A stretch of DNA of 11,733 nucleotides from Acetobacteraceae bacterium (GTDB lineage: Bacteria > Pseudomonadota > Alphaproteobacteria > Acetobacterales > Acetobacteraceae): the NCBI GenBank assembly GCA_027323595.1, contig DAHWBL010000361.1:1-11733 (forward strand), written 5' to 3'. The translations under genes and the position numbers were made by a program. Below are positions 1 to 6,485 of this stretch, in pieces. Positions within the stretch are counted from its first letter, which is position 1. Every line of letters begins with the position of its first letter. Below the pieces are notes generated by a model that searched no databases, was not told the origin of the DNA, and was given only the letters and a program-made list of their open reading frames with translations.

Positions 1-238
1 GCACCATGACGCGGGTCAGATTCTGGTACATATGATGATGGGTGTTCACCATCCCCGGCATCACCACATGCCCCGACCAATCGAGCACCTGGTCGGCCTG
101 TGCGTCGGCAAGCTCGGCGGTGGTGCCGACACGCGCGATCAGATGGTCCTTGAACAGAATCGCGCCATCGGCGATCTCGCGGCGCGCATCATCGAACGTC
201 GCGAGCAGCGCGATATTGCGGATCAGCGTGCTGCTCAC
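1..238 (-). CDS. 8-oxoguanine deaminase-type amidohydrolase, N-terminal part (runs off window)
   Basis: Only the first 79 codons are inside the window; the gene continues beyond position 1. The start is a GTG at 236-238, preceded by a GAGGGA ribosome site with 9-nt spacing. An upstream ATG at about 252-254 is out of frame and hits a stop at once. The visible protein has the N-terminal beta-sandwich of the TRZ/ATZ/guanine-deaminase group of metal-dependent hydrolases (ADGAILF-like segment, then VVMPGMVNTHHHMYQ). The motif around residues 65-76 (NTHHHMYQNLTR) carries the HxH zinc/iron ligands H67 and H69 and is very like that of 8-oxoguanine deaminases, which hydrolyse 8-oxoguanine to urate. 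Guanine, isoxanthopterin or another aminopurine remains possible, because the specificity residues lie outside the window. It is the last visible gene of a minus-strand operon, 19 bp after the GST-like gene, and would deaminate the product of the oxygenase. Confidence 0.85.
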   Translation of the reverse strand, partial: MSSTLIRNIALLATFDDARREIADGAILFKDHLIARVGTTAELADAQADQVLDWSGHVVMPGMVNTHHHMYQNLTRVMV

Positions 239-257
239 CGGGTCAATTCCCTCATGT

Positions 258-872
258 CTATCTTGGAAAAACCCCAGGCATCACGATAAACCCCGGGATC
301 ATGCGCACGCGGTCATGCCACCGCCGCACAGCCGGATACCGCCGCAGCGCCACCCCGGCCTCCTCGGCGAGCACGGTGTCGGCAAAGCACGCGATATCGG
401 CGATGGTCGGGCCTGTGCCGCACAGATAGAAATGTCCCTCGGCGGCCTCAAGCCAAAGATGGCGGTCCAGCGCGTCAAGAATCGGCAATGCCCGCGCGAT
501 GAGCGGCGCGCTGTCCATGCCGGTATCAAAACAATCCATCAGCCGCGCAGCCCCCAGGCTCGCCGCGAGCGCCGCGCCGTACCCCAGCCATTGCGCGATC
601 TGCCCAGGTGCGCGCGCGAACCAGGTCCCGCCCGGATCATGGCTGGCAGCCAGATGCACCAGAATCGCGTTCGCATCGTCCAATACCAGATCACCATCCT
701 CGACAACCGGCAGTCGCCCGAGCGGACTCAGCCGCCGATACGAATCGCTCAGATGCGCGGCCCCCGGATACATGTCCACCTGCACCGTCTCATGCGCCAG
801 GCCCAGCATGGACAGCAGCAGCCGCACCTTGTAGCACTCAGCGGAGAGTTCGTAATGATGCAGACGGATCAT
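258..872 (-). CDS. GST-like protein, possible oxygenase scaffold (NdmE-like role)
   Basis: A 204-residue protein with a thioredoxin-like N-terminal domain (about 1-78) and an all-helical C-terminal domain (about 88-200), the usual length for a cytosolic glutathione S-transferase. The cis-proline segment LGRLPVV (P55) is present. At the gamma-glutamyl site, where GSTs normally have E/D-S before x-A-I, this protein has D66-A67-N-A-I, so the conserved hydroxyl residue appears lost. The possible catalytic position near the N-terminus has S10/C13. The start ATG (870-872) overlaps the stop of the upstream Rieske gene as ATGA, so translation is coupled; the longer reading frame to 983 lies inside that gene. 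In P. putida CBB5 a GST homologue, NdmE, is needed by the Rieske-less oxygenase NdmC. The same partnership here is an inference from gene order. A plain detoxifying GST is the alternative. Confidence 0.8.
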   Translation of the reverse strand: MIRLHHYELSAECYKVRLLLSMLGLAHETVQVDMYPGAAHLSDSYRRLSPLGRLPVVEDGDLVLDDANAILVHLAASHDPGGTWFARAPGQIAQWLGYGAALAASLGAARLMDCFDTGMDSAPLIARALPILDALDRHLWLEAAEGHFYLCGTGPTIADIACFADTVLAEEAGVALRRYPAVRRWHDRVRMIPGFIVMPGVFPR

Positions 873-1531
873 AGGGAGTTCTCGAACAGCCGACGAACTC
901 CCGCCAGCCAGTCGGTCTGCGCGCGGGCAATCGCCACCGGCCGCGCCGGTGCGCCGGCATGGACCAGCCCATGCACCCAGCATTCATGCGGCCCGGCCGG
1001 ACGCAGCAGCAATGTCACCGTCCATCCGCCCGCCTCGTGCGGCAGGCTCGCGCGCAACCACGCCTCGCCGATCGCGCTCGACCCGCCCAACGCGCCGAGC
1101 ATCGCCCCGCGCAACGCCACCAGCCCCATCGCGAACATCAACGGGCGCGCAACGATGCCCGGTTCGGGCTCGACAAACTCGCTGCCCTCGCCGCTGTCGC
1201 ACCAGACGATACCGGCCGCCTCACGCACCGGTCGCGCTTGGATGCGCAGGCCGCTCGGCGGGGCGCTGTTCGGGTGCGCCGGAACGCGGGTGCAGCGCCC
1301 GTCGGCGCCGGCAAAGCGCCAACCATGATAGCGGCAGACAAGCTCATCGCCGACCACGCTGCCGATCGACAGGCGAACCCCGCGATGCGGACAGCGGTTT
1401 TCCCATGCCCGCGCAATCCGGTCTGCCCCCCGCCACACCGCGAGCGCCCGGCCATCGAGCACCGCATCGACGATGTGCCCCTCGGCGAGGTCGCCCGCGC
1501 CGGCCAGCGGATACCATCCCGCGCGGGTCAC
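869..1531 (-). CDS. Stand-alone Rieske [2Fe-2S] protein with remnant oxygenase-like C-terminus
   Basis: A 220-residue protein. Residues 5-112 form a complete Rieske domain of the aromatic-oxygenase type: C47-P-H49 and C66-R-Y-H69 bind the cluster, separated by 16 residues, followed by GWRF and the closing strand GIVWCD. The remaining ~105 residues lack the N-x-x-D-x-x-H-x(4)-H iron site of Rieske oxygenases. They still contain a strand-like stretch (WTVTLLLRPAGPHECWVHGL, about 170-189) that resembles the catalytic-domain segment LFCQPVGPEQVRAHMLV of the neighbouring gene. No FMN, NAD or plant-type ferredoxin domain follows, so this is not an NdmD-like reductase. The GTG start at 1529-1531 overlaps the stop of the preceding gene as GTGA, and the stop overlaps the GST start as ATGA. 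Its likely job is to pass electrons to the iron of the Rieske-less partner encoded just upstream. Confidence 0.85.
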   Translation of the reverse strand: MTRAGWYPLAGAGDLAEGHIVDAVLDGRALAVWRGADRIARAWENRCPHRGVRLSIGSVVGDELVCRYHGWRFAGADGRCTRVPAHPNSAPPSGLRIQARPVREAAGIVWCDSGEGSEFVEPEPGIVARPLMFAMGLVALRGAMLGALGGSSAIGEAWLRASLPHEAGGWTVTLLLRPAGPHECWVHGLVHAGAPARPVAIARAQTDWLAGVRRLFENSL

Positions 1532-2397
1532 GCGGCGATGACCCCGTGGCGCAGACCGAGTGCCGCGAGATACCGCCGATACGCAACCGACATGGCATCC
1601 GCACGCACCGGCACCTCGGCCCCCGGCGACAGCGGCAGACGCAGCGGCACCTGGTTCTCCAGAATCGGCTTGTCCTGCGCGAAGATCAATTGCTGAAACC
1701 CGATCAGTTCGGCATCGTCGCTGGTGTCATCTAAAAGACTCACCAGCATATGCGCCCGCACCTGCTCCGGCCCCACCGGCTGGCAGAACAGCGCGATCAC
1801 GTCCTGGCGGTCACGATCGAGCGGATTGAGCTTATACAGCACCGCGCAGAGCGGATGTGGAACACGATAGACATACTCAACAATAAACCCCTCCGAGGCA
1901 TTGGCCGCCGAGCGTGGCTGAAAAAACCGACAGTCACGGGCGAACAGCTCCTGGCCGTCCTGCTCGGTGCTCACGCGATAGGGCGGCACCTCGGTATGCG
2001 GCTCCAACCCGAGAAAATCCTTGTGCACGTAAGGAAAATGCCCAAGATCGAGAAAATTCTCGATCGCCCGCGGCGGTGACGTGCGCACGCCAAAGCTGCC
2101 CGCATGCACCACCCGCCGCTCCGGCTCGGCCAGCTCGGGAATGTCGAACAGCCTCGCGGGCTTCTGGCCCAGACACACCCAGACATACTCCAGATGCAGC
2201 ATCGTCGCCGCCGCCGCCCCGTCTGCATGGTGCGCGACCGGCTGGTCCTGCCGGATCGCCACCGTCAGGCGTCGGCCCAGCAAGATCGTGCGCACCGGTC
2301 CGCGCCGCAATTCGGCGATCGACGCGACCACGTGCCACTGATCGAGCAGCACGGGATCGTTTTGTTCGTCGATGAACGGGTCGTTGCCGCGGGTCAT
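1528..2397 (-). CDS. Rieske-less non-heme iron oxygenase catalytic subunit (NdmC-like)
   Basis: A 289-residue protein of the VanA/Ndm type of Rieske oxygenases, first gene of the minus-strand operon. The catalytic domain is intact: N114-x-x-D117-x-x-H120-x(4)-H125 followed by the distal carboxylate D242 (FAQDKPILENQ), giving the 2-His-1-carboxylate iron site and the bridging aspartate. The N-terminal frame of a Rieske domain is still recognisable (DPVLLDQWHVVA near 14-25, GRRLTVAIR near 41-49, LEYVWVCLGQ near 69-78). Only about 15 residues separate VAIR from YVWV, where the complete oxygenase at 7411-8433 has about 64 residues including CxH and CxxH. So the cluster-binding lobe is cleanly missing and no Cys-His pair is left. 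The ATG at 2395-2397 has no good ribosome site; a TTG at 2413-2415, 9 nt after AAGGGG, would add six residues. Probable role: oxidative demethylation or hydroxylation of a purine-like substrate using the Rieske protein downstream. Confidence 0.85.
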   Translation of the reverse strand: MTRGNDPFIDEQNDPVLLDQWHVVASIAELRRGPVRTILLGRRLTVAIRQDQPVAHHADGAAAATMLHLEYVWVCLGQKPARLFDIPELAEPERRVVHAGSFGVRTSPPRAIENFLDLGHFPYVHKDFLGLEPHTEVPPYRVSTEQDGQELFARDCRFFQPRSAANASEGFIVEYVYRVPHPLCAVLYKLNPLDRDRQDVIALFCQPVGPEQVRAHMLVSLLDDTSDDAELIGFQQLIFAQDKPILENQVPLRLPLSPGAEVPVRADAMSVAYRRYLAALGLRHGVIAA

Positions 2398-2422
2398 GAT
2401 GCAGGACGCTAACAAGGCAATC

Positions 2423-2440
2423 CACCCCTTCGCAAGGGTG
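2423..2440 (-). promoter_or_regulatory. Inverted repeat in the leader of the oxygenase operon
   Basis: CACCCCTTCGCAAGGGTG forms a 7-bp stem with one bulged base and a CGC loop. It lies 26-43 nt upstream of the ATG of the Rieske-less oxygenase. On the minus strand the right arm carries AAGGGG, the only purine-rich ribosome-site-like sequence near the gene, so the hairpin could hide it. It could equally be a protein-binding operator. The function is inferred. Confidence 0.35.
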
Positions 2441-2488
2441 CGCGGGGTGCCAATCTGCGCCTCCGGTGCGGAGTTGGCGGGCCGGAGT

Positions 2489-2505
2489 GCGCATTTCGAA
2501 AGCGC
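2489..2505. promoter_or_regulatory. Near-perfect palindrome, possible enhancer/operator
   Basis: GCGC-A-TTTCGAAA-GCGC is an almost perfect palindrome broken by one extra base. Its position is about 105-122 bp upstream of the start site expected from the sigma-54 promoter candidate. That is the usual distance range for binding sites of sigma-54 activator proteins. It does not match the classical NtrC site (TGCACC...GGTGCA), so the cognate regulator is unknown. Confidence 0.35.
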
Positions 2506-2583
2506 CTGCTCATAAGCTGTGCAGGCCGACGGCGACGACCAGGCACGGCGTCGTCGCATTTGCGCCCGTCATTCGGTTCGGCT

Positions 2584-2600
2584 TTGGCATGGTTGTTGCG
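2584..2600 (+). promoter_or_regulatory. Sigma-54 (RpoN) promoter candidate for the ABC importer operon
   Basis: TTGGCATG-N4-TTGCG matches the -24/-12 consensus YTGGCACG-N4-TTGCW at 11 of 13 positions. The invariant GG (2586-2587) and GC (2598-2599) are exactly ten bases apart, as required. Transcription would begin near 2611, leaving an untranslated leader of about 77 nt before the binding-protein gene. Nitrogen-controlled purine uptake would make sense of it, but the match was found by eye and the activator is not in the window. Confidence 0.55.
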
Positions 2601-2672
2601 CTATGGGGCTTAGGCGTGAGAGCATTTCTCGCCGTATTCGGCCTCAACGCGGCGGCCTGCCGCGCAGACTCT

Positions 2673-2680
2673 GGAAGGGA
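2673..2680 (+). promoter_or_regulatory. Ribosome binding site of the binding-protein gene
   Basis: GGAAGGGA lies 7 nt before the ATG at 2688. It fixes this start over the longer open frame that reaches back to 2466, and the ATG opens directly on a Tat signal peptide. Confidence 0.8.
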
Positions 2681-2687
2681 AACCACG

Positions 2688-3812
2688 ATGGCCAACGACT
2701 TTTCTGTGTCTCGACGCGGCTTGCTGTCGCTCGCCGGTGGCGCGGCCGGTCTCAGCCTGGCGCCCAACGGGCTGCTGCCCGCCGCCCAGGCCGCCACGAA
2801 CTTCGCGCCGGTGAAGGAGGAAAACGCCGTCATCGGCTTCGGCCATGTCGGCCCGATCTCCGACGAGGGCTGGACCTACTCGCACCATGTGGGCTTCCTC
2901 GCCGCCAAGAAGGCCTATCCGAAGGCGAAATTCATCGAAGTGGAATCGATCCCATATTCCGCCGACGCGACCCGCACCTTTCGCCAGTTCGTCGCGCAGA
3001 AATGCAACCTCGTGATTCTGTCATCCGAATACGGCGATCTGCTCGCCAACGTCGCCGACAAGGCGCCGACCACCGCGTGGATGGAATGCAACGGCCACGG
3101 CGTCGCGCCGAACCGCAGCTGGTATTACGTCAAGCATTGGTTCCCCACCTACGTCACCGGCGTTGCCGCCGGATTGATGAGCAAGTCCGGCAAGCTTGGC
3201 TATGTCGGCTCGCTGCCGGTGCCCTCGGTCTATAGCGGCGTGAATGCGTTCCTGATGGGCGCACGCTCGGTCAATCCGAAGGCGACCATGCAGGTCGGGC
3301 TGATCAACAGCTGGTTCGACCCCCAGGCCGCGGCCCAGATGGGCACCGCCCTCATCGACAATGGCTGTGACTTCCTGTTCGGCATCATGGACGAAGCAGC
3401 CTACCTTCAGGTTGCCGAAAAGCGTGGTGTGCCCTGCGTGATGTGGAACACAGATGTGCGTCGCTATGGCCCGAAATCCTATGTCAGCTCGATCGTGGTG
3501 AACTGGGACAAGTTCTATGTCGATCAGATCGGTGAGCGTCTGAAGGGCACCTGGAAAGGCGAGCAGAAGACCCTGCTCAACATGGGCGAAGGCGTGGATC
3601 GCGACGCCTGGGGGGCGAGCGTCCCCGACGCGGTCAAGGCACAGGCAGACGCGGTGCGTGCCAAGATACTTGCCGGCTTCAATCCGTTCACCGGCGAAAT
3701 AAAAGATTCCAACGGCAAGGTGCGCGTGCCCAAGGGCGCAACCATGAGCGAGATGGAGCTGTATGACTGGAACTGGGCCATCGAGGGCGTCACCGGTCTG
3801 AAATCTGCCTGA
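2688..3812 (+). CDS. BMP-family ABC transporter substrate-binding protein (purine/nucleoside uptake)
   Basis: A 374-residue periplasmic binding protein of the BMP/PnrA (Med) family, whose characterised members bind nucleosides or purine-type ligands. Residues 1-35 are a twin-arginine signal peptide: S8-R9-R10-G-L-L, then a hydrophobic Ala/Leu/Gly stretch and a cleavage site after AQA (about 33-35). The mature part starts with the family signature VGPISDEGWTYSHHVG (about 54-69), where related proteins have GPxxDxGWxxxH. Tat export implies that the protein folds before leaving the cytoplasm. It is the first gene of the four-gene importer, downstream of a sigma-54-type promoter, and ends 10 bp before the ATPase gene. 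A strong hairpin just inside the ATPase gene could favour higher expression of this protein. Purine-type ligands fit the deaminase and oxygenases nearby; the precise ligand cannot be read from the sequence. Confidence 0.9.
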   Translation: MANDFSVSRRGLLSLAGGAAGLSLAPNGLLPAAQAATNFAPVKEENAVIGFGHVGPISDEGWTYSHHVGFLAAKKAYPKAKFIEVESIPYSADATRTFRQFVAQKCNLVILSSEYGDLLANVADKAPTTAWMECNGHGVAPNRSWYYVKHWFPTYVTGVAAGLMSKSGKLGYVGSLPVPSVYSGVNAFLMGARSVNPKATMQVGLINSWFDPQAAAQMGTALIDNGCDFLFGIMDEAAYLQVAEKRGVPCVMWNTDVRRYGPKSYVSSIVVNWDKFYVDQIGERLKGTWKGEQKTLLNMGEGVDRDAWGASVPDAVKAQADAVRAKILAGFNPFTGEIKDSNGKVRVPKGATMSEMELYDWNWAIEGVTGLKSA

Positions 3813-3822
3813 CCGCCGCGCG

Positions 3823-5421
3823 ATGAACGACACCGAACCGGCCGCGACCCCTGCTCGGGTCGCGGCGCCATCGGCCCCGCCGGTCGTGCAGATGCAGGCG
3901 ATCACCAAGCTTTTTCCCGGCCTGGTCGCCAACGACGCGGTGGATTTCGACCTGCGCGCCGGCGAGGTGCATGCACTGCTCGGCGAAAACGGCGCCGGCA
4001 AATCGACTCTGATGAACGTGCTCACCGGCATCTATCACGCCGAGGCCGGACAGATCATGATGAACGGCCAGCCGGTGCGTTTTGGTTCGCCCGAATCCGC
4101 CATCGCCGCGGGCATCGGCATGGTGCATCAGCATTTCAAGCTCGTGCGCGCCTTCACCGTTGCCGAAAACATCCATCTGGGCTGGCACGAAACGCCAAAG
4201 CTGGTGTCGCCGGCGCTGCTCGAATCGCGCACCGCCGAGCTTGCCGAGCGTTTCAACCTCGCGGTGCGCCCGTCCGCGCGGGTGGAGGACCTTTCGGCCG
4301 GCGAGCAGCAGCGGGTGGAAATTCTGCGCGTGCTCGCCCGTGGCGCGCGGGTGCTGATCCTGGACGAGCCGACCGCGGTGCTGACCCCGCGCGAGGCCGG
4401 CGAACTGTTCAAGGCGCTGCGCGGGTTCACCGCGCGCGGCTATTCGGTGATCTTCATCAGCCACAAGCTTGATGAGGTCATGGAGATTTCCGATCGCATC
4501 ACCGTGCTGCGCGCCGGCCGCAATGTCGCCACGCTGCCCGCGGCCTCCACCAACGCGGTGGAGCTCGCGACGCTGATGGTCGGTCGCGAGCTGCATCCCC
4601 CGCAGGCAACCGGCGTTGGCGAACGCAAGCTCGGCAACATCGTGCTCCAGCTCGCCGGTGTCGCGGCACTCGACGATCGCGGGCTCAAGGCGCTCACCGA
4701 TGTCGATCTGGCGCTGCACGAAGGGGAGATCGTCGGCGTCGCCGGGGTTGCCGGCAACGGACAGCGCGAGCTGACCGAGGTGCTCACCGGCATCCGCGAC
4801 GTGATCGAGGGCCAGGTGCGCATCGGCGGACATGTCATGTCGGGTGCCGATCCGCTCGCGTTTCTTGACGCCGGCATCGGGCATATTCCAGAGGATCGCC
4901 TTCGCAGCGGGCTCGCTCCGGCGATGCCGGTGGCAACCAACGCGGTGCTACGCGAATACCGCGCCGCGCCCATCGCGCGCGGTCCTTTCTATCTGCCCGC
5001 CGCGGCGATGGCGCTTGCACGGCGCATCGTCGCGGACTCCGCCGTGCTGGTGCCAAGCATGCGCATGCCGGTGCGCAATCTGTCCGGTGGCAACCAGCAG
5101 CGCCTGGTGGCGCGCCGCGAGATGCGTGTCGCCACCCGCGCCCTGGTCGCCGCCTATCCCACCCGCGGGCTCGATGTCGGTGCGATCGAAACGATGCTGC
5201 GCTACATCGTGGAGATGCGCGATCGCGGCGTTGCTGTCTTGTTGATTTCCGAGGAGCTTGAAGACCTGATCGGCATCGCCGACCGGATCGTCGTGCTGTT
5301 CAAGGGCCGGATCATCGGCGGCTTCACCGCGGCCGAGGCGGACCCCGAACGCATCGGTCTGCTGATGGGCGGGCGGGTCGCCGAGGCAGACGCGCTGGCC
5401 ACGCAACCCACGGTGTCATAA
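3823..5421 (+). CDS. ABC importer ATPase with two nucleotide-binding domains (BMP/nucleoside type)
   Basis: A 532-residue fused ATPase with two ABC domains, the usual layout of sugar and nucleoside importers (RbsA/NupA/BmpB type). Domain 1 (about 22-255) has Walker A GENGAGKST (54-62), Q-loop Q103, signature LSAGEQQ (157-163), Walker B VLILDEPT with D181/E182, and switch H214. Domain 2 (about 272-520) is degenerate: Walker A is GVAGNGQ (308-314) without lysine, the signature LSGGNQQ (420-426) is good, the Walker B is AYPTRGLD without the acidic pair, and SEELEDL replaces the switch histidine. This asymmetry is normal in the family, so one site probably hydrolyses ATP. The start ATG lies 10 nt after the previous stop without a clear ribosome site; the first ~20 residues (Ala/Pro-rich) are atypical. 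A later start at 3886 or 3892 is possible but also lacks a ribosome site. Confidence 0.93.
   Translation: MNDTEPAATPARVAAPSAPPVVQMQAITKLFPGLVANDAVDFDLRAGEVHALLGENGAGKSTLMNVLTGIYHAEAGQIMMNGQPVRFGSPESAIAAGIGMVHQHFKLVRAFTVAENIHLGWHETPKLVSPALLESRTAELAERFNLAVRPSARVEDLSAGEQQRVEILRVLARGARVLILDEPTAVLTPREAGELFKALRGFTARGYSVIFISHKLDEVMEISDRITVLRAGRNVATLPAASTNAVELATLMVGRELHPPQATGVGERKLGNIVLQLAGVAALDDRGLKALTDVDLALHEGEIVGVAGVAGNGQRELTEVLTGIRDVIEGQVRIGGHVMSGADPLAFLDAGIGHIPEDRLRSGLAPAMPVATNAVLREYRAAPIARGPFYLPAAAMALARRIVADSAVLVPSMRMPVRNLSGGNQQRLVARREMRVATRALVAAYPTRGLDVGAIETMLRYIVEMRDRGVAVLLISEELEDLIGIADRIVVLFKGRIIGGFTAAEADPERIGLLMGGRVAEADALATQPTVS
3841..3866 (+). repeat. Perfect 10-bp hairpin at the start of the ATPase gene
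   Basis: GCCGCGACCC (3841-3850) and GGGTCGCGGC (3857-3866) are exact reverse complements around a 6-nt loop. The stem is very GC-rich and has no T-run after it, so it is not an intrinsic terminator. It lies 29 nt past the binding-protein stop and inside codons 7-15 of the ATPase, within the low-complexity N-terminus. A role in stabilising the upstream mRNA or dampening ATPase translation is inferred. Confidence 0.6.
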
Positions 5422-5423
5422 GC

Positions 5424-6485
5424 ATGTTTCGCATCCAGCGCATTCCCTCCATCAGCCCGCTCGCGATCCTGAGCAGCCGCGTCATCGCCGTGGTGAGCGC
5501 GCTCGTCGTGGGCGGCATCGTGTACAGCCTGAGGGGCTTTGACGTGTTCGATCTCGGCGCCAACGTGATCGATTCGTCTTTCGGGTCGGAGTTCGGCGTG
5601 CAGGATCTCGGCCTGCTGTTCTCGCCATTGATTCTCACCGGTCTTGCCACCGCGATCACCCTGCGCATCGGGCTGTGGAACATCGGCGGGGAAGGGCAGT
5701 TCTATCTCGGAGCGGTTTTCGCCACCGCGATCGGCCTGTTTGTTCAAGGGCCAGACTGGCTGATCCTGATTTTGATGTTCATCGGCGGATTCGTGGGCGG
5801 CATGCTCTGGATTCTGGTGCCCGCGCTCGCGCGCGCTTATCTTCAAACCGATGAGATCATCACCACCCTGCTGCTGAATTTTGTCGCCATGCTGCTGGTC
5901 TATTTTCTCTGCACCGGGCCCTGGCGCGATCCACATGACACGGTGACATCGGCGACCGCGCGGGTGAAAGCAGAGATGCCTTACCTGTTCGGCGATCTTC
6001 ACTGGGGGCTGATCATTGCCCTGCTCCTCGCGGTGCTGGTGGCGGCGATGCTGGCCTATACCAAATGGGGCTACGAAGTACGGCTTGCCGGCTCCAACCG
6101 CTTCGCCGCCTTTTACGCCGGCGTGCCGGTTCGCCGACGGCTGATCCAGGTCATGCTGCTGTCTGGCGGTGTGGCCGGCATCGGCGGCATGCTGGAGGTC
6201 GCTGGAACCGTGCATCATCTGCAGGGCGGAATGTCGAATAATTTCGGCTATCTGGGCATTCTGGTCGCCGTCGTCGCCGGTGGCGCGCCGATCGCGGTGC
6301 CGGCCGCGGCACTGCTGATGGCGGTGATCCTCAATGGCGGCATCGTGCTGCAATCCTATGGCGTGAGCACCTACGAAGTTCTGGCGCTGACCGGCCTGAT
6401 CCTGTTTTTCGTCGCCATATCCGAGCAACTCGCGTACTACCGCATATCCCGGCCGCCGGCCCTGAAAGCTGGAGCGGGCGCATGA
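5424..6485 (+). CDS. ABC importer permease 1 (nucleoside/purine type)
   Basis: A 353-residue integral membrane protein of the branched-chain-amino-acid/ribose/nucleoside permease superfamily (BmpC/NupB/YufP-like). It begins with a cytoplasmic N-terminus, a membrane segment at about 16-34 and a periplasmic stretch (about 38-65). The family motif LWNIGGEGQFYLG follows at about 84-96; NIGGEGQ is the conserved element facing the ATPase and translocation path. Further hydrophobic segments run through the rest, with a short soluble C-terminus. The ATG is 2 nt after the ATPase stop and the gene overlaps the next permease as ATGA, so the three are coupled in one transcript. It should form a heterodimer with the second permease. 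Confidence 0.92.
   Translation: MFRIQRIPSISPLAILSSRVIAVVSALVVGGIVYSLRGFDVFDLGANVIDSSFGSEFGVQDLGLLFSPLILTGLATAITLRIGLWNIGGEGQFYLGAVFATAIGLFVQGPDWLILILMFIGGFVGGMLWILVPALARAYLQTDEIITTLLLNFVAMLLVYFLCTGPWRDPHDTVTSATARVKAEMPYLFGDLHWGLIIALLLAVLVAAMLAYTKWGYEVRLAGSNRFAAFYAGVPVRRRLIQVMLLSGGVAGIGGMLEVAGTVHHLQGGMSNNFGYLGILVAVVAGGAPIAVPAAALLMAVILNGGIVLQSYGVSTYEVLALTGLILFFVAISEQLAYYRISRPPALKAGAGA

Larger units (their letters stand above)
2398..2687. promoter_or_regulatory. Divergent control region between oxygenase operon and ABC importer
   Basis: A 290-bp gap between two divergent operons. It holds no convincing gene: the open frames crossing it are extensions of the flanking genes, without start sites or similarity. 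It contains a sigma-54-type promoter facing right, an almost perfect palindrome about 110 bp upstream of the expected start site, and an imperfect hairpin just in front of the oxygenase gene. I could not find a convincing promoter for the leftward operon. Confidence 0.6.

Noticed and set aside
42..1734. Long plus-strand open frames opposite the GST and Rieske genes.
   Set aside because: Their translations are Arg/Pro/Ala-rich with no recognisable domain, and the minus-strand genes have intact motifs and coupled starts.
2441..2453. TTGGCAC on the minus strand as a sigma-54 or -35 element for the leftward operon.
   Set aside because: Neither a -12 GC at the right distance nor a -10 box at 16-18 bp is present.
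2466..2687. N-terminal extension of the binding protein.
   Set aside because: The extension lacks a ribosome site and would place the Tat signal 75 residues inside the protein; the start at 2688 has a good ribosome site.
3790..6428. Long open frames on the minus strand antisense to the ATPase and permease genes.
   Set aside because: They have low-complexity His/Arg/Gln-rich translations, no family motifs and no ribosome sites; this is the usual effect of high GC codon bias opposite real genes.
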